NCBI RefSeq assembly: GCF_004801295.1
Contig: NZ_SSOC01000009.1
Span: 62,001-126,000, forward strand
Direction: 5' to 3'
DNA: 64,000 nucleotides
Origin: Pseudothauera nasutitermitis
GTDB taxonomy: Bacteria; Pseudomonadota; Gammaproteobacteria; Burkholderiales; Rhodocyclaceae
Made by a program: the position numbers and the translations under genes. The notes under the pieces were generated by a model. It made no database searches. It had not been told where the DNA came from and worked only from the letters and a program-made list of their open reading frames with translations. Positions 38,637 to 48,537 of the stretch are shown here, in pieces (positions within the stretch are counted from its first letter, which is position 1; each line of letters starts with the position of its first letter).

Positions 38637-41338
38637 CAGGCCTCCAGCGCCTTCGCGACGATCTCGCCGACGTCCGGCGACAGCCCTTCGGCCGCGCGCA
38701 CGCGCTCCAGTTGCGGGCGTACCGCCTCGCGCAGCACCGGCGTGAAGCGCCGCCAGTTCTCCAGCGCGCGCGCCATGCGCGCGGCCACCTGCGGGTTGGC
38801 CGCGTCCAGCGCGATCACCTGATCCGCCCAGAACGCGTAGCCGCTGCCGTCGGCCAGATGGAACTCGCCCGGGTTGGCACGGAAGAAGCTGCCCAGCAGC
38901 GCATACACCTTGTTGGGATTGGACAGGCTGAACCCCGGGTCGCCGAGCAGCGCGCGCACGCGTTCCAGCACCGGCGTGGCGCCGGCATCGCGCCGCCAGG
39001 CACCGGCCTGCAGGGCGAACCACTTGTCGAGCACCAGCGCGTCGTCGCGGTAGCGCTCGTAGAACGCCGCCAGCGCGCCCTCGGCCTCGGGCAGCGCGCC
39101 ATGCACCAGCGCGGCGAGCGCGCCGAAGCGGTCGGTCATGTTGCTGGCCGATTCGAAGCGTCGGCGGGCCAGTCCGGTGCCGGCCGGCACGCGCGCGGCG
39201 CACAGATAGCGCAGCGCCAGATTGATCAGCGCACGGCGCCCCGCATCGGCCGGGTGGTAGCGGTACTCGCCCGGCTCCACCAGGCCCTCGGTCAGTGCCA
39301 GCCAGTCCGCCGCCAGCACCCGGCCGAGTTCGGCGCCGAGGTAGATCTGCGCCGTGCGCAGCGCGGCCGGATCGGCCGGCTGCATGCGCTCGAGCAGATA
39401 GCCCTCGCCGGGCAGCGCGAGCGCCTGGGCGCGGAAGGCGGGGTCGAGACGGTCGTCGCGCAGCAGGCGGGCAAAGGCTTCGACGAAGGCCACCGGCACG
39501 CCCAGGGCGCGCCCTTCGGCCGCCGCCGCGCCGAGTTCCAGCAGCACGCGTTCGGCGTAGCGCTGCGCGGCGTCCCAGCGGTTGAAGGCGTCGCTGTCGT
39601 TGGCCATGCGGAAGGCCAGGCGGGCATCGTCCTCTTCCAGTTCGAGGATCACCGGGGCGGAGAAGCCGCGCAGCAGCGAGGGCACCGGCTCGGCGGACAG
39701 CCCGACGAAGCGCCATTGCCGGCTTTCCGCGTTGAGTTCGAGCACGCGGGTGGTCGCCCCCGGAGCGGCCTCGCCTTCCAACTGCAGCGGCAGGTCGGCG
39801 CCGTCCGGGCCGATCAGGCCGACAGCCACCGGGATCACCAGTGGCAGCTTCTCCGTCTGGCCCGGCGTGGGCGGGGTGTGCTGGGTGAGGGTGAGCGTGT
39901 AGCTGCCGTCGGCGGCGTCCCAGCCACCCCGCGCGGCGACCCGCGGCGTGCCGGCCTGGGCGTACCAGCGCATGAACTGGTCGAGATCGCGGCCGTTGGC
40001 CTCGGACATGGCCTCGACGAAATCGTCGCAGGTCACCGCCTGGCCGTCGTGGTAGCTGAAATACAGATCCATGCCGTTGCGGAAGCCTTCCGGCCCCAGC
40101 AGGGTGTGCAGCATGCGGATGACCTCGGCGCCCTTCTCGTACACCGTGGCGGTGTAGAAGTTGTTGATCTCCTGGTAGCGCTCCGGGCGGATCGGGTGGG
40201 CCATCGGCCCGGCATCCTCGGGGAACTGCGCGGCGCGCAGCACGCGCACGTCGTCGATGCGCTTGACCGCGCGCGCCGAATCGCCTTCCGCCCCGGCGGC
40301 GCGCGCCAGCATGTCGGCGGAGAATTGCTGGTCGCGGAAGACGGTCAGGCCTTCCTTGAGGGTGAGCTGGAACCAGTCGCGGCAAGTCACCCGGTTGCCG
40401 GTCCAGTTGTGGAAGTACTCGTGCGCCACCACGCTCTCGATGTGCTCGTAATCCACGTCGGTGGCGGTGTCCGGCTTGGCCAGCACGTACTTGGCATTGA
40501 AGATGTTGAGGCCCTTGTTCTCCATCGCACCCATGTTGAAGTCGCTCACCGCGACGATCATGAAGCGGTCCAGGTCGAGTTCCAGGCCGAAGGTTTCCTC
40601 GTCCCAGCGCATGGCGTGCACCAGCGACTCCATGGCGTGCTCGCAGCGGTCCAGGTTGCCGCGCTCCACCCACACCTGCAGCAGCACCTCGCGGCCGGAA
40701 GCGGTCAGCTCGCGGCGCTCCAGCGCGACCAGATCGGCGGCCACCAGGGCGAACAGATAGCTGGGCTTGGGGAAGGGGTCTTCCCAGCGCGCGTAGTGGC
40801 GGCCATCCGGCAGGTCGCCCTCCTCCACCAGATTGCCGTTGGAGAGCAGCACCGGACAGACCGCCTTGTCGCCCTCCAGCGTGACGCTGAAGCGCGCCAT
40901 GACGTCCGGACGGTCGGGAAACCAGGTGATGCGGCGGAAGCCCTCGGCCTCGCACTGGGTGAAATAACCGCCGCGCGAACGGTACAGGCCGGAGAGCGTG
41001 GTGTTGGCCTGCGGATTGATGCGGGTGACGATTTCCAGTTCGACCTCATCGCCCTCCACGTCGATCTCGATGCGCGTCTCGCCGCGGCGCACCGCGCCCG
41101 GCGCCGGGTCCAGCCCGCCGATGGTCAGCGACAAGGTTTCCAGCGCCTCGCCGTCGAGCAGGAGCGGACCGGGCGCGGCCTCCGGGTTGCGCGCGCAGGC
41201 CAGCCGGCTGGTGACCACGGTGGCCTGGGGATCGAGGGCGAAATGCAGGTCGATGCGGCGCACCGTCCACGCCAGCGGCGCGTAATCGGTGCGTTGAATG
41301 GTGGGGGCGTGTTCGGTTTTCATCTTGGGGCGGTTCAT
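38636..41338 (-). CDS. pepN: Aminopeptidase N (M1 zinc metallopeptidase)
   Basis: A roughly 900-residue M1 aminopeptidase that removes N-terminal residues from peptides in the cytoplasm. It has the exopeptidase motif MGAMEN and the zinc site VVAHEYFHNWTGNR with the downstream Glu. The C-terminal helical domain has the length of E. coli PepN. Two starts compete: ATG 41338 (MNRPK) and ATG 41323 (MKTEH); neither has a clear ribosome binding site. Upstream in-frame sequence extends to 41740 but is GC-rich non-family sequence. It stands alone in its direction between a terminator and the RDD gene. Confidence 0.94.
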   Translation of the reverse strand: MNRPKMKTEHAPTIQRTDYAPLAWTVRRIDLHFALDPQATVVTSRLACARNPEAAPGPLLLDGEALETLSLTIGGLDPAPGAVRRGETRIEIDVEGDEVELEIVTRINPQANTTLSGLYRSRGGYFTQCEAEGFRRITWFPDRPDVMARFSVTLEGDKAVCPVLLSNGNLVEEGDLPDGRHYARWEDPFPKPSYLFALVAADLVALERRELTASGREVLLQVWVERGNLDRCEHAMESLVHAMRWDEETFGLELDLDRFMIVAVSDFNMGAMENKGLNIFNAKYVLAKPDTATDVDYEHIESVVAHEYFHNWTGNRVTCRDWFQLTLKEGLTVFRDQQFSADMLARAAGAEGDSARAVKRIDDVRVLRAAQFPEDAGPMAHPIRPERYQEINNFYTATVYEKGAEVIRMLHTLLGPEGFRNGMDLYFSYHDGQAVTCDDFVEAMSEANGRDLDQFMRWYAQAGTPRVAARGGWDAADGSYTLTLTQHTPPTPGQTEKLPLVIPVAVGLIGPDGADLPLQLEGEAAPGATTRVLELNAESRQWRFVGLSAEPVPSLLRGFSAPVILELEEDDARLAFRMANDSDAFNRWDAAQRYAERVLLELGAAAAEGRALGVPVAFVEAFARLLRDDRLDPAFRAQALALPGEGYLLERMQPADPAALRTAQIYLGAELGRVLAADWLALTEGLVEPGEYRYHPADAGRRALINLALRYLCAARVPAGTGLARRRFESASNMTDRFGALAALVHGALPEAEGALAAFYERYRDDALVLDKWFALQAGAWRRDAGATPVLERVRALLGDPGFSLSNPNKVYALLGSFFRANPGEFHLADGSGYAFWADQVIALDAANPQVAARMARALENWRRFTPVLREAVRPQLERVRAAEGLSPDVGEIVAKALEA

Positions 41339-41424
41339 GCGAGGGAAGCGGCCCCAAGTGTAACCCGCCCGCCCCGCCGCCGCCCGACCATGCGCCCCGG
41401 CGGGCGCGGCGGGGCTCCGCCGGC

Positions 41425-41910
41425 CTATTTCGGCATGCCGGCCTTGCCGGGCAGCAGCACGATGCAGGTGCGCGCCAGGCGGTCGTGGAGGAACTGGCGG
41501 TCGCGATCCACCAGCGCCCACAGCAGGCCGATGCCGCACAGCAGCACCGAGGGCCAGGCCAGCATGTAGCGCAGCAGGCACTGGTTCAGCGTCGGCGGCT
41601 TGCCGGTCTGCGCATCGACCAGGCACAGCCGCCAGGTCTGCATGGCCAGGGTCTGCCCGTTGCGCCGCCAGTACCAGATGAAATACAGGCCGAGCGCGGC
41701 GAACAGGTGCACCATGGCCAGCCCGCCGGGCGGTGCCCATTCGAACACGATGCCGACGATCAGCCAGGGCACCAGGAACAGCACCGCCAGCACCCCCATC
41801 AGCAGCAGCGATTCGTACAGCATGCCGGCGAGGCGGCGGCGCAGGCCGGCGGGCTCGACGACCGTGCGGGCTTGGGTTGCGCCTTCCCGGGCGGCGCTTG
41901 CATCGTTCAT
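41425..41910 (-). CDS. RDD family membrane protein
   Basis: A 161-residue protein with three hydrophobic segments and the RDD-family signature in altered form: RRLAGMLYESLLLMG near the start (Glu in place of the first Asp), then GQTLAMQTWRLCLVD, and a final DRDRQFLHDRLARTCIV. RDD proteins are thought to be small transporters or membrane accessory proteins. It ends an operon with DUF3106, DUF3619 and an ECF sigma factor, overlapping the preceding stop as ATGA with AAGGA ahead. Confidence 0.82.
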   Translation of the reverse strand: MNDASAAREGATQARTVVEPAGLRRRLAGMLYESLLLMGVLAVLFLVPWLIVGIVFEWAPPGGLAMVHLFAALGLYFIWYWRRNGQTLAMQTWRLCLVDAQTGKPPTLNQCLLRYMLAWPSVLLCGIGLLWALVDRDRQFLHDRLARTCIVLLPGKAGMPK

Positions 41911-42323
41911 TCGTCCTTTCCTTGATTGCGCCGGCGGCGGCGCTCTTCCGGCGGCAGATTCTGATAGCGCTGCCATTCCTCGTTCAACTGCTCCCGGCGT
42001 TCCGCCGGCATGTTGCGCAGGGCGCGGTACTGGTCGCGGGCGCGCGTGCGCTCCTCCGGGCTCAGACGGGCCCAGGCCTGCATGCGCCGGGCGAGGCGGT
42101 CCTGCTCCTCGGGCGTCAGTTCGGCGTGGCGCTGGGCGATCTCCACCCAGGTCTGGCGATCGGCGCCGTCCATCTTCGCCCACTCGGCGGCCAGCGGGGC
42201 CAGCACTTGGCGCTGCGCCGCGGACAGTTCGCCCCAGGCCGGCGCGCTGCCGGGCGCCGCCAGCGCTGCACCCAGGCTGGCGGCGAAAATGAGGATCAGG
42301 AGCGCGAAGCGTGTTCCAGCCAT
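41907..42323 (-). CDS. DUF3106 periplasmic protein
   Basis: A 138-residue exported protein: signal peptide at residues 1-22, then an acidic/basic helical body with repeating segments ELTPEEQDRLARRM, RLSPEERTRARDQY and NLPPEERRRRRNQG that resemble each other (L-x-P-E-E-R/Q). This is the DUF3106 family, usually linked to an ECF sigma factor. Its start overlaps the end of the DUF3619 gene by 28 bases. Function unknown; a role as a periplasmic sensor is inference. Confidence 0.82.
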   Translation of the reverse strand: MAGTRFALLILIFAASLGAALAAPGSAPAWGELSAAQRQVLAPLAAEWAKMDGADRQTWVEIAQRHAELTPEEQDRLARRMQAWARLSPEERTRARDQYRALRNMPAERREQLNEEWQRYQNLPPEERRRRRNQGKDE

Positions 42324-42667
42324 GCCTTGAATTCCGTGTCGAGATAGGCGTCGATGGGCAGATCGTCGCTGAGCAGGGCGAAATCGACGTCGCGCTGTTC
42401 TCCGACGCGCGCGGCGCTTCCCCAGTAATCGCCTGCCATGCTGAGCAGCAGCACGGCCGCCGCCGCGCACAGCGGTTTCCACAGCGGCGTGGCCGAAGTG
42501 GCCGGCCAGCGCAGGGCGAAACGGCCGCGCGCGGGGCATTGGGCCGCCAGCGCACGCTGCCGCGCGGCACACAGACGGTCGGCGGCGGCACCGTCCACGC
42601 GCCGTGCCGCGCAGGTCAGACATGCCGCCAGCCGGCGGGCCCGGCGGACTTCCTCGTACGGACTCAT
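42296..42667 (-). CDS. DUF3619 family single-pass membrane protein
   Basis: A 123-residue protein with a Cys-containing cytoplasmic part (AACLTCAARR), one membrane segment (PLCAAAAVLLLSMAG, about residues 70-85) and a C-terminal segment LLSDDLPIDAYLDTEFKAWL typical of DUF3619. The topology (soluble N-terminus, one transmembrane helix, periplasmic tail) resembles anti-sigma factors; such a role is inferred from its place directly after an ECF sigma gene. Confidence 0.8.
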   Translation of the reverse strand: MSPYEEVRRARRLAACLTCAARRVDGAAADRLCAARQRALAAQCPARGRFALRWPATSATPLWKPLCAAAAVLLLSMAGDYWGSAARVGEQRDVDFALLSDDLPIDAYLDTEFKAWLEHASRS

Positions 42668-43230
42668 GCGGAGATCCCCTTGGCAAGCAGGGCGGTGGAG
42701 AGGGCGCGCACCGCCCTGGAGCAATGCGTCTTCACGCTGCCTTCGGAACAGCCCATGACGGCGGCGGTTTCCACGGTATCGAATCCTTCCCAGTAACGCA
42801 GCAGGAAGGCCTGGCGTTGACGTTCCGGCAGGCGCGCGATTTCTTCCTCGATGGCATCCAGCACGCGCGCACGCTCGTAATCGCCGTGCGGCGTGGAGGG
42901 CAGCGCCAGATCGGCGGCCGGATCGACGTCGAGCGAATCCAGCGGATCGCTGTCGTCCCCGTCGCGCATGAAGCCGGAAAACAGCGTGATCCAGGCGCGG
43001 CGCACCTTGCGGCGGCGGACGCTGTCGCGGATGACATTCTGCAGGATACGCTGGAAAAGCAGGGGCAGCTCCGCCGCCGGACGGTCGCCGTAGTTCGCCG
43101 ACAGCTTCATCATGGCGTCCTGCACCGCGTCGAGCGCGGCCTCCTCGTCCTGCAACGACCATGCTGCATGCTTGAAGGCGCGCTTTTCGACGGACGCGAG
43201 AAACGCGGAGAGTTCTGCCCTCGAGGCCAG
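42664..43230 (-). CDS. ECF-type RNA polymerase sigma factor
   Basis: A 188-residue sigma factor: region 2 (AFLASVEKRAFKHAAWSLQDEEAALDAVQDAMMKL ... RILQNVIRDSVRRRKVRR in two halves), an acidic linker, and region 4 (RLPERQRQAFLLRYWEGFDTVETAAVMGCSEGSVKTHCSRAV). The usual predicted start, TTG 43155, would cut region 2. The frame is open to 43263 and contains no ATG or GTG; CTG 43230 has AAGGA seven bases ahead and yields the family N-terminus. It is followed by DUF3619 through an ATGA-type overlap. The promoters it serves are unknown. Confidence 0.85.
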   Translation of the reverse strand: MASRAELSAFLASVEKRAFKHAAWSLQDEEAALDAVQDAMMKLSANYGDRPAAELPLLFQRILQNVIRDSVRRRKVRRAWITLFSGFMRDGDDSDPLDSLDVDPAADLALPSTPHGDYERARVLDAIEEEIARLPERQRQAFLLRYWEGFDTVETAAVMGCSEGSVKTHCSRAVRALSTALLAKGISA

Positions 43231-43287
43231 CGGTCGATCCTTGGGAAAGCGGGGGATTCGGCGTCATGCCGCAGTGCAGTAGCAACC

Positions 43288-43316
43288 TTGACCAAAAGCC
43301 GGTCGCCCGGTAACGT
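43288..43316 (+). promoter_or_regulatory. Candidate ilvB promoter
   Basis: TTGACC and TAACGT are separated by 17 bases, 37 bases upstream of the ilvB start. The -10 matches the consensus only in part. The same region contains the N-terminal coding part of the ECF gene on the other strand. Confidence 0.4.
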
Positions 43317-43352
43317 TTGCCGTTTTCGGACGAAAAACTGAGCGAGCTTGCG

Positions 43353-45065
43353 ATGGTGCTGACTGGAGCGGAAATTGTAATCAGGTGTCTGCAGGAAGAA
43401 AAGGTCGAGCACGTCTTCGGCTATCCGGGCGGCGCGGTCCTGTTCATCTACGACGCACTCTTCCAGCAGGAGCAGGTCCGCCACGTCCTGGTGCGCCACG
43501 AGCAGGCCGCCGTACACGCTGCCGACGGCTACGCGCGCAGCACGCAGAAGGTGGGCGTGGCGCTGGTCACCTCCGGCCCCGGCGCCACCAATGCGGTCAC
43601 CGGCATCGCCACCGCGTTCTGCGATTCCATCCCGATGGTGATCATCTCCGGCCAGGTGCCCACCGCGGCGATCGGCCAGGACGCCTTCCAGGAAGTCGAC
43701 ACCGTGGGCATCACCCGCCCCTGCGTGAAACACAACTTCCTGGTGAAGGACGTGCGTGACATCGCCGTCACGATGAAGAAAGCCTTCTACCTGGCCAAGT
43801 CCGGCCGCCCCGGCCCGGTGCTGGTGGACATCCCCAAGGACGTCTCCATGCACCGCTGCGAGTTCGAGTATCCCAAGGAAATCTCGATGCGCTCGTACAA
43901 TCCGGTGGTCAAGGGCCACCAGGGGCAGATCCGCAAGGCCGTGCAACTGCTGCTGGAAGCCAAGCGCCCGATGATCTACACCGGCGGCGGCGTGGTGCTC
44001 GCCGACGCGGCCGAATCGCTCACCAGGCTGACCCGCCTGCTCGGCTGTCCGATCACCAATACGCTGATGGGTCTGGGCGGCTACCCGGCGAGCGACCGCC
44101 AGTACCTTGGCATGCCCGGCATGCACGGCACCTTCGAGGCCAACATGGCCATGCAGTACAGCGACGTGCTGCTCGCCGTGGGCGCGCGCTTCGACGACCG
44201 CGTCATCGGCAGCCCCGAACATTTCGCCGAAGAGCCGCGCAAGATCATCCACATCGACATCGACCCGTCGTCGATCTCCAAGCGCGTGCGGGTGGACATT
44301 CCCATCGTCGGCGACGTGCGCGAGGTGCTCGACGAGATGATCCGCCAGATCGAATCCGGCGAGGCGCGCCCCGACCGCGAGGCGCTGGCCGCGTGGTGGA
44401 AGCAGGTGGAAGCGTGGCGCGCGCGCGAGTGCATGGTGTTCAAGAATTCCGACGACATCATCAAGCCGCAGTTCGTCATCCAGAAGCTCTGGGAAGTCAC
44501 CGGCGGCGAGGCCATCGTCACCTCCGACGTGGGCCAGCACCAGATGTGGGCGGCGCAGTACTACCGCTTCGACCAGCCGCGCCGCTGGCTGAACTCCGGC
44601 GGCCTGGGCACCATGGGCGTGGGCCTGCCCTACGCCATGGGCGCCAAGCTGGCCAACCCGGACCGCCAGGTGGCCTGCGTGACCGGCGAAGGCTCCATCC
44701 AGATGAACATCCAGGAACTGTCCACCTGCCGCCAGTTCCGCCTGCCGATCAAGGTCTGCCTGCTCAACAACGGCTACCTGGGCATGGTGCGCCAGTGGCA
44801 GGAACTGTTCCACGGCGGGCGCTACTCCGAGTCCTACATGGATTCGCTGCCGGACTTCGCCGCGCTGGCGCGCGCCTACGGCCACGTCGGCATCCGCGTG
44901 GACAAGCCGGCCGACGTGGAGGGCGCGCTGCGCGAGGCCTTCACCACCCACAAGGATGAACTGGTGTTCCTCGACTTCCAGGTGGATCCGACCGAGAACG
45001 TCTATCCGATGGTGCAGGGAGGCAAGGGTCTGACCGAGATGATCCTCTCCGCCGAAGACCTGTAA
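43353..45065 (+). CDS. ilvB: Acetolactate synthase large subunit
   Basis: A 570-residue ThDP-dependent enzyme that makes acetolactate or acetohydroxybutyrate, the first common step for valine, leucine and isoleucine. It has the N-terminal GAEIVIRCLQEEKVEHVFGYPGG with the catalytic Glu, the central FAD/ubiquinone-type domain, and a C-terminal ThDP motif GEGSIQMNIQEL...LLNNGYLGM. ATG 43353 starts the usual N-terminus; a TTG at 43317 would add 12 residues. It leads an ilvBHC operon. Confidence 0.95.
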   Translation: MVLTGAEIVIRCLQEEKVEHVFGYPGGAVLFIYDALFQQEQVRHVLVRHEQAAVHAADGYARSTQKVGVALVTSGPGATNAVTGIATAFCDSIPMVIISGQVPTAAIGQDAFQEVDTVGITRPCVKHNFLVKDVRDIAVTMKKAFYLAKSGRPGPVLVDIPKDVSMHRCEFEYPKEISMRSYNPVVKGHQGQIRKAVQLLLEAKRPMIYTGGGVVLADAAESLTRLTRLLGCPITNTLMGLGGYPASDRQYLGMPGMHGTFEANMAMQYSDVLLAVGARFDDRVIGSPEHFAEEPRKIIHIDIDPSSISKRVRVDIPIVGDVREVLDEMIRQIESGEARPDREALAAWWKQVEAWRARECMVFKNSDDIIKPQFVIQKLWEVTGGEAIVTSDVGQHQMWAAQYYRFDQPRRWLNSGGLGTMGVGLPYAMGAKLANPDRQVACVTGEGSIQMNIQELSTCRQFRLPIKVCLLNNGYLGMVRQWQELFHGGRYSESYMDSLPDFAALARAYGHVGIRVDKPADVEGALREAFTTHKDELVFLDFQVDPTENVYPMVQGGKGLTEMILSAEDL

Positions 45066-45098
45066 GCCCTCCTTTCAGACTCCAGGACACAGCACACC

Positions 45099-46740
<1,642 letters not shown>

Positions 46741-46762
46741 TCCTTCTGCCGGCGTACCAAGG

Positions 46763-46797
46763 CCGCGCACGGGCATCCGCCCTGCGCGGTTTTTTTT
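46763..46797 (+). terminator. Rho-independent terminator of the ilvBHC operon
   Basis: CCGCGCA and TGCGCGG pair (46763-46789, with one bulged C before the inner GGGC/GCCC pair) and are followed directly by eight T residues. It sits 22 bases after the ilvC stop. Confidence 0.9.
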
Positions 46798-46868
46798 CGC
46801 CCGGCAAACCCGGACTCCGCAAACAGCGGGGGCATCACAGACATGGCTGCGGCCCGGATCAAGATATA

Positions 46869-46887
46869 GAATTAGCAATCGTTATCA
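46869..46887 (-). promoter_or_regulatory. Fur-box-like sequence before fecI
   Basis: The minus strand reads GATAACGATTGCTAATTC. The left half matches the Fur consensus in eight of nine positions, the right half poorly. A TATAGA -10 candidate (46865-46870) directly abuts it. This position over the start site would allow iron repression of the fecI-fecR pair. Confidence 0.45.
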
Positions 46888-46908
46888 TCCAGACCGACCA
46901 CAGCAGCC

Positions 46909-47442
46909 ATGGCCGACACAGACGCCTCGCGCCAGCACGTCATTCACGGCCTGTATGCCGACCACCATGGCTGGCTGCGGGCCCGGTTGGGCGGCAAACT
47001 GGGCAACGCCGAGCAGGCCGCCGATCTGACCCAGGACGTATTCGTGCGCCTGATGGCCCAGTCCCTGCACTCGCTGCAGGCCATCCGCGAGCCGCGCGCC
47101 TTCCTCAATCGCATCGCCAACTGCGTCGTCATCGACCACTGGCGGCGCATCGACATCGAGCGCGCCTGGGCCGAAGCCCTGATCAGCGCACCGCCGGACG
47201 TCGCTCCCTCGGCCGAGCACTGCGCCATCGTGCTCGAAACCCTGTACGACATCTGCGCCATGATCGACGCCCTGCCGGACAAGCCGCGCACCGCCTTCAT
47301 CCTCGCCCGCATCGAAGGACTGGGCTACGCCGAAATCGCCAAACGCCTCGAAATCAGCGAACGCATGGTCACCAAATACATGGCCCAGGCCATGCTCCAC
47401 TGCATCGCCCTGGAAGAACCTGCCGGCGCGCGGGGCGCATGA
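46909..47442 (+). CDS. FecI-type ECF sigma factor
   Basis: A 177-residue ECF sigma factor of the iron-starvation group. Region 2 includes GNAEQAADLTQDVFVRLM and FLNRIANCVVIDHWRR; region 4 includes LPDKPRTAFILARIEGLGYAEIAKRLEISERMVTKYMAQAML. It is followed by fecR through an ATGA overlap and then by a TonB-dependent receptor gene, the classical FecI-FecR-FecA surface-signalling arrangement. It would transcribe the receptor gene when the receptor is occupied. Confidence 0.92.
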   Translation: MADTDASRQHVIHGLYADHHGWLRARLGGKLGNAEQAADLTQDVFVRLMAQSLHSLQAIREPRAFLNRIANCVVIDHWRRIDIERAWAEALISAPPDVAPSAEHCAIVLETLYDICAMIDALPDKPRTAFILARIEGLGYAEIAKRLEISERMVTKYMAQAMLHCIALEEPAGARGA

Positions 47443-48437
47443 ACACACTCGATCCAGCCAGCGCCCGGCCCGACTACGCCAGCCTGCAACAGGCCGCCGA
47501 ATGGTTCGCCGTGCTTTCCTCCGGCACCGCCACCGAGCAACAGCGCCAGCACTGGCAAAGCTGGCTCGACGCCCGGGCCGAGCACCGCAATGCCTGGGCC
47601 AGGGTGGAAAGCATCAACCAGCGCGTTGACACCCTGGGCACGGCGATGGACCAGCACACCGCCGCCAGCGCGCTCCAGACCGCCACCAAGACGGTCAGGA
47701 TGCGGCGTCGCACCCTTGGCACACTGGGGGCAATCCTCGCCCTGCTGCTCGGCGGCAAGCTGATCCACGGCCTGCCCCCGGTGCGCCACACGCTGGCCGC
47801 ATGGCGCGCCGACTACCGCACCGGCATCGGCGAGCAATTCAGCGAAACGCTCGCCGACGGCAGCCACCTGTGGCTGGACACCGACAGCGCCGCAGACGTG
47901 CGCTACGACGGGCAACTGCGCCGCATCATCCTGCACGGCGGCGCCCTGCTCGTGCGCACCGCGCCGGACACCGCCCGCCGCCCGCTGGTGGTGGACACCC
48001 CCCACGGCCGCCTGCTCGCCCTGGGCACCTGGTTCTCCGTGCGGCACAACGACGGGCACATCCACCTGTCGGTCTTCGAAGGCACGGTGGAAATCCAGCC
48101 CGCCGCGACCGGCGCTGCCACCCAGCGCGTTGCCGCCGGGCAGCAGGCCAGCTTCACCCGCGACGCCTCCGGCCCGCTCCAGCCCCTCGTCCAGCCCCAG
48201 CCGCAATGGCAGGATGGCCTGCTCATCGCCGACGAAATGCCGCTCGCCGAATTCCTCGCCGAACTCGGCCGCTACCGCCGCGGCCACCTCGGCTGCGCCC
48301 CCGCAGTCGCCCACCTCAAGGTCGTCGGCGCCTACCCGCTGCACGACACCGATCGCGCGCTGGAACTGCTCGCCACCGCGCTGCCCCTGCGCATCCGCAG
48401 AACCCTGCCCTGGTGGGTCACGCTGGAAGCGCGCTGA
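47439..48437 (+). CDS. FecR-family anti-sigma factor
   Basis: A 332-residue single-pass membrane regulator: N-terminal DUF4880 domain with WL-x-A-x-x-H-R (WLDARAEHRNAWARV), transmembrane helix at about residues 92-110 (TLGTLGAILALLLGG), and a C-terminal FecR periplasmic part that contacts the receptor STN domain. It is coupled to fecI. It should transmit the signal from the outer-membrane receptor, but that receptor gene is frameshifted (next entry), so signalling may be lost. Confidence 0.92.
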   Translation: MNTLDPASARPDYASLQQAAEWFAVLSSGTATEQQRQHWQSWLDARAEHRNAWARVESINQRVDTLGTAMDQHTAASALQTATKTVRMRRRTLGTLGAILALLLGGKLIHGLPPVRHTLAAWRADYRTGIGEQFSETLADGSHLWLDTDSAADVRYDGQLRRIILHGGALLVRTAPDTARRPLVVDTPHGRLLALGTWFSVRHNDGHIHLSVFEGTVEIQPAATGAATQRVAAGQQASFTRDASGPLQPLVQPQPQWQDGLLIADEMPLAEFLAELGRYRRGHLGCAPAVAHLKVVGAYPLHDTDRALELLATALPLRIRRTLPWWVTLEAR

Positions 48438-48537
48438 GCCGCACCAAAAATTTTTTTGTTCCTCGGTTCCGGATTTTCGATCTCGCCCGGCAGATGGAAA
48501 AGATTCTCTTTCCACCCACCGTGCAAAAGGAACCGGC

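Noticed and set aside
38600-41569. Nearly 1000-codon open frame opposite pepN
   Set aside because: Same cause: complement of a GC-rich coding gene, no family signature.
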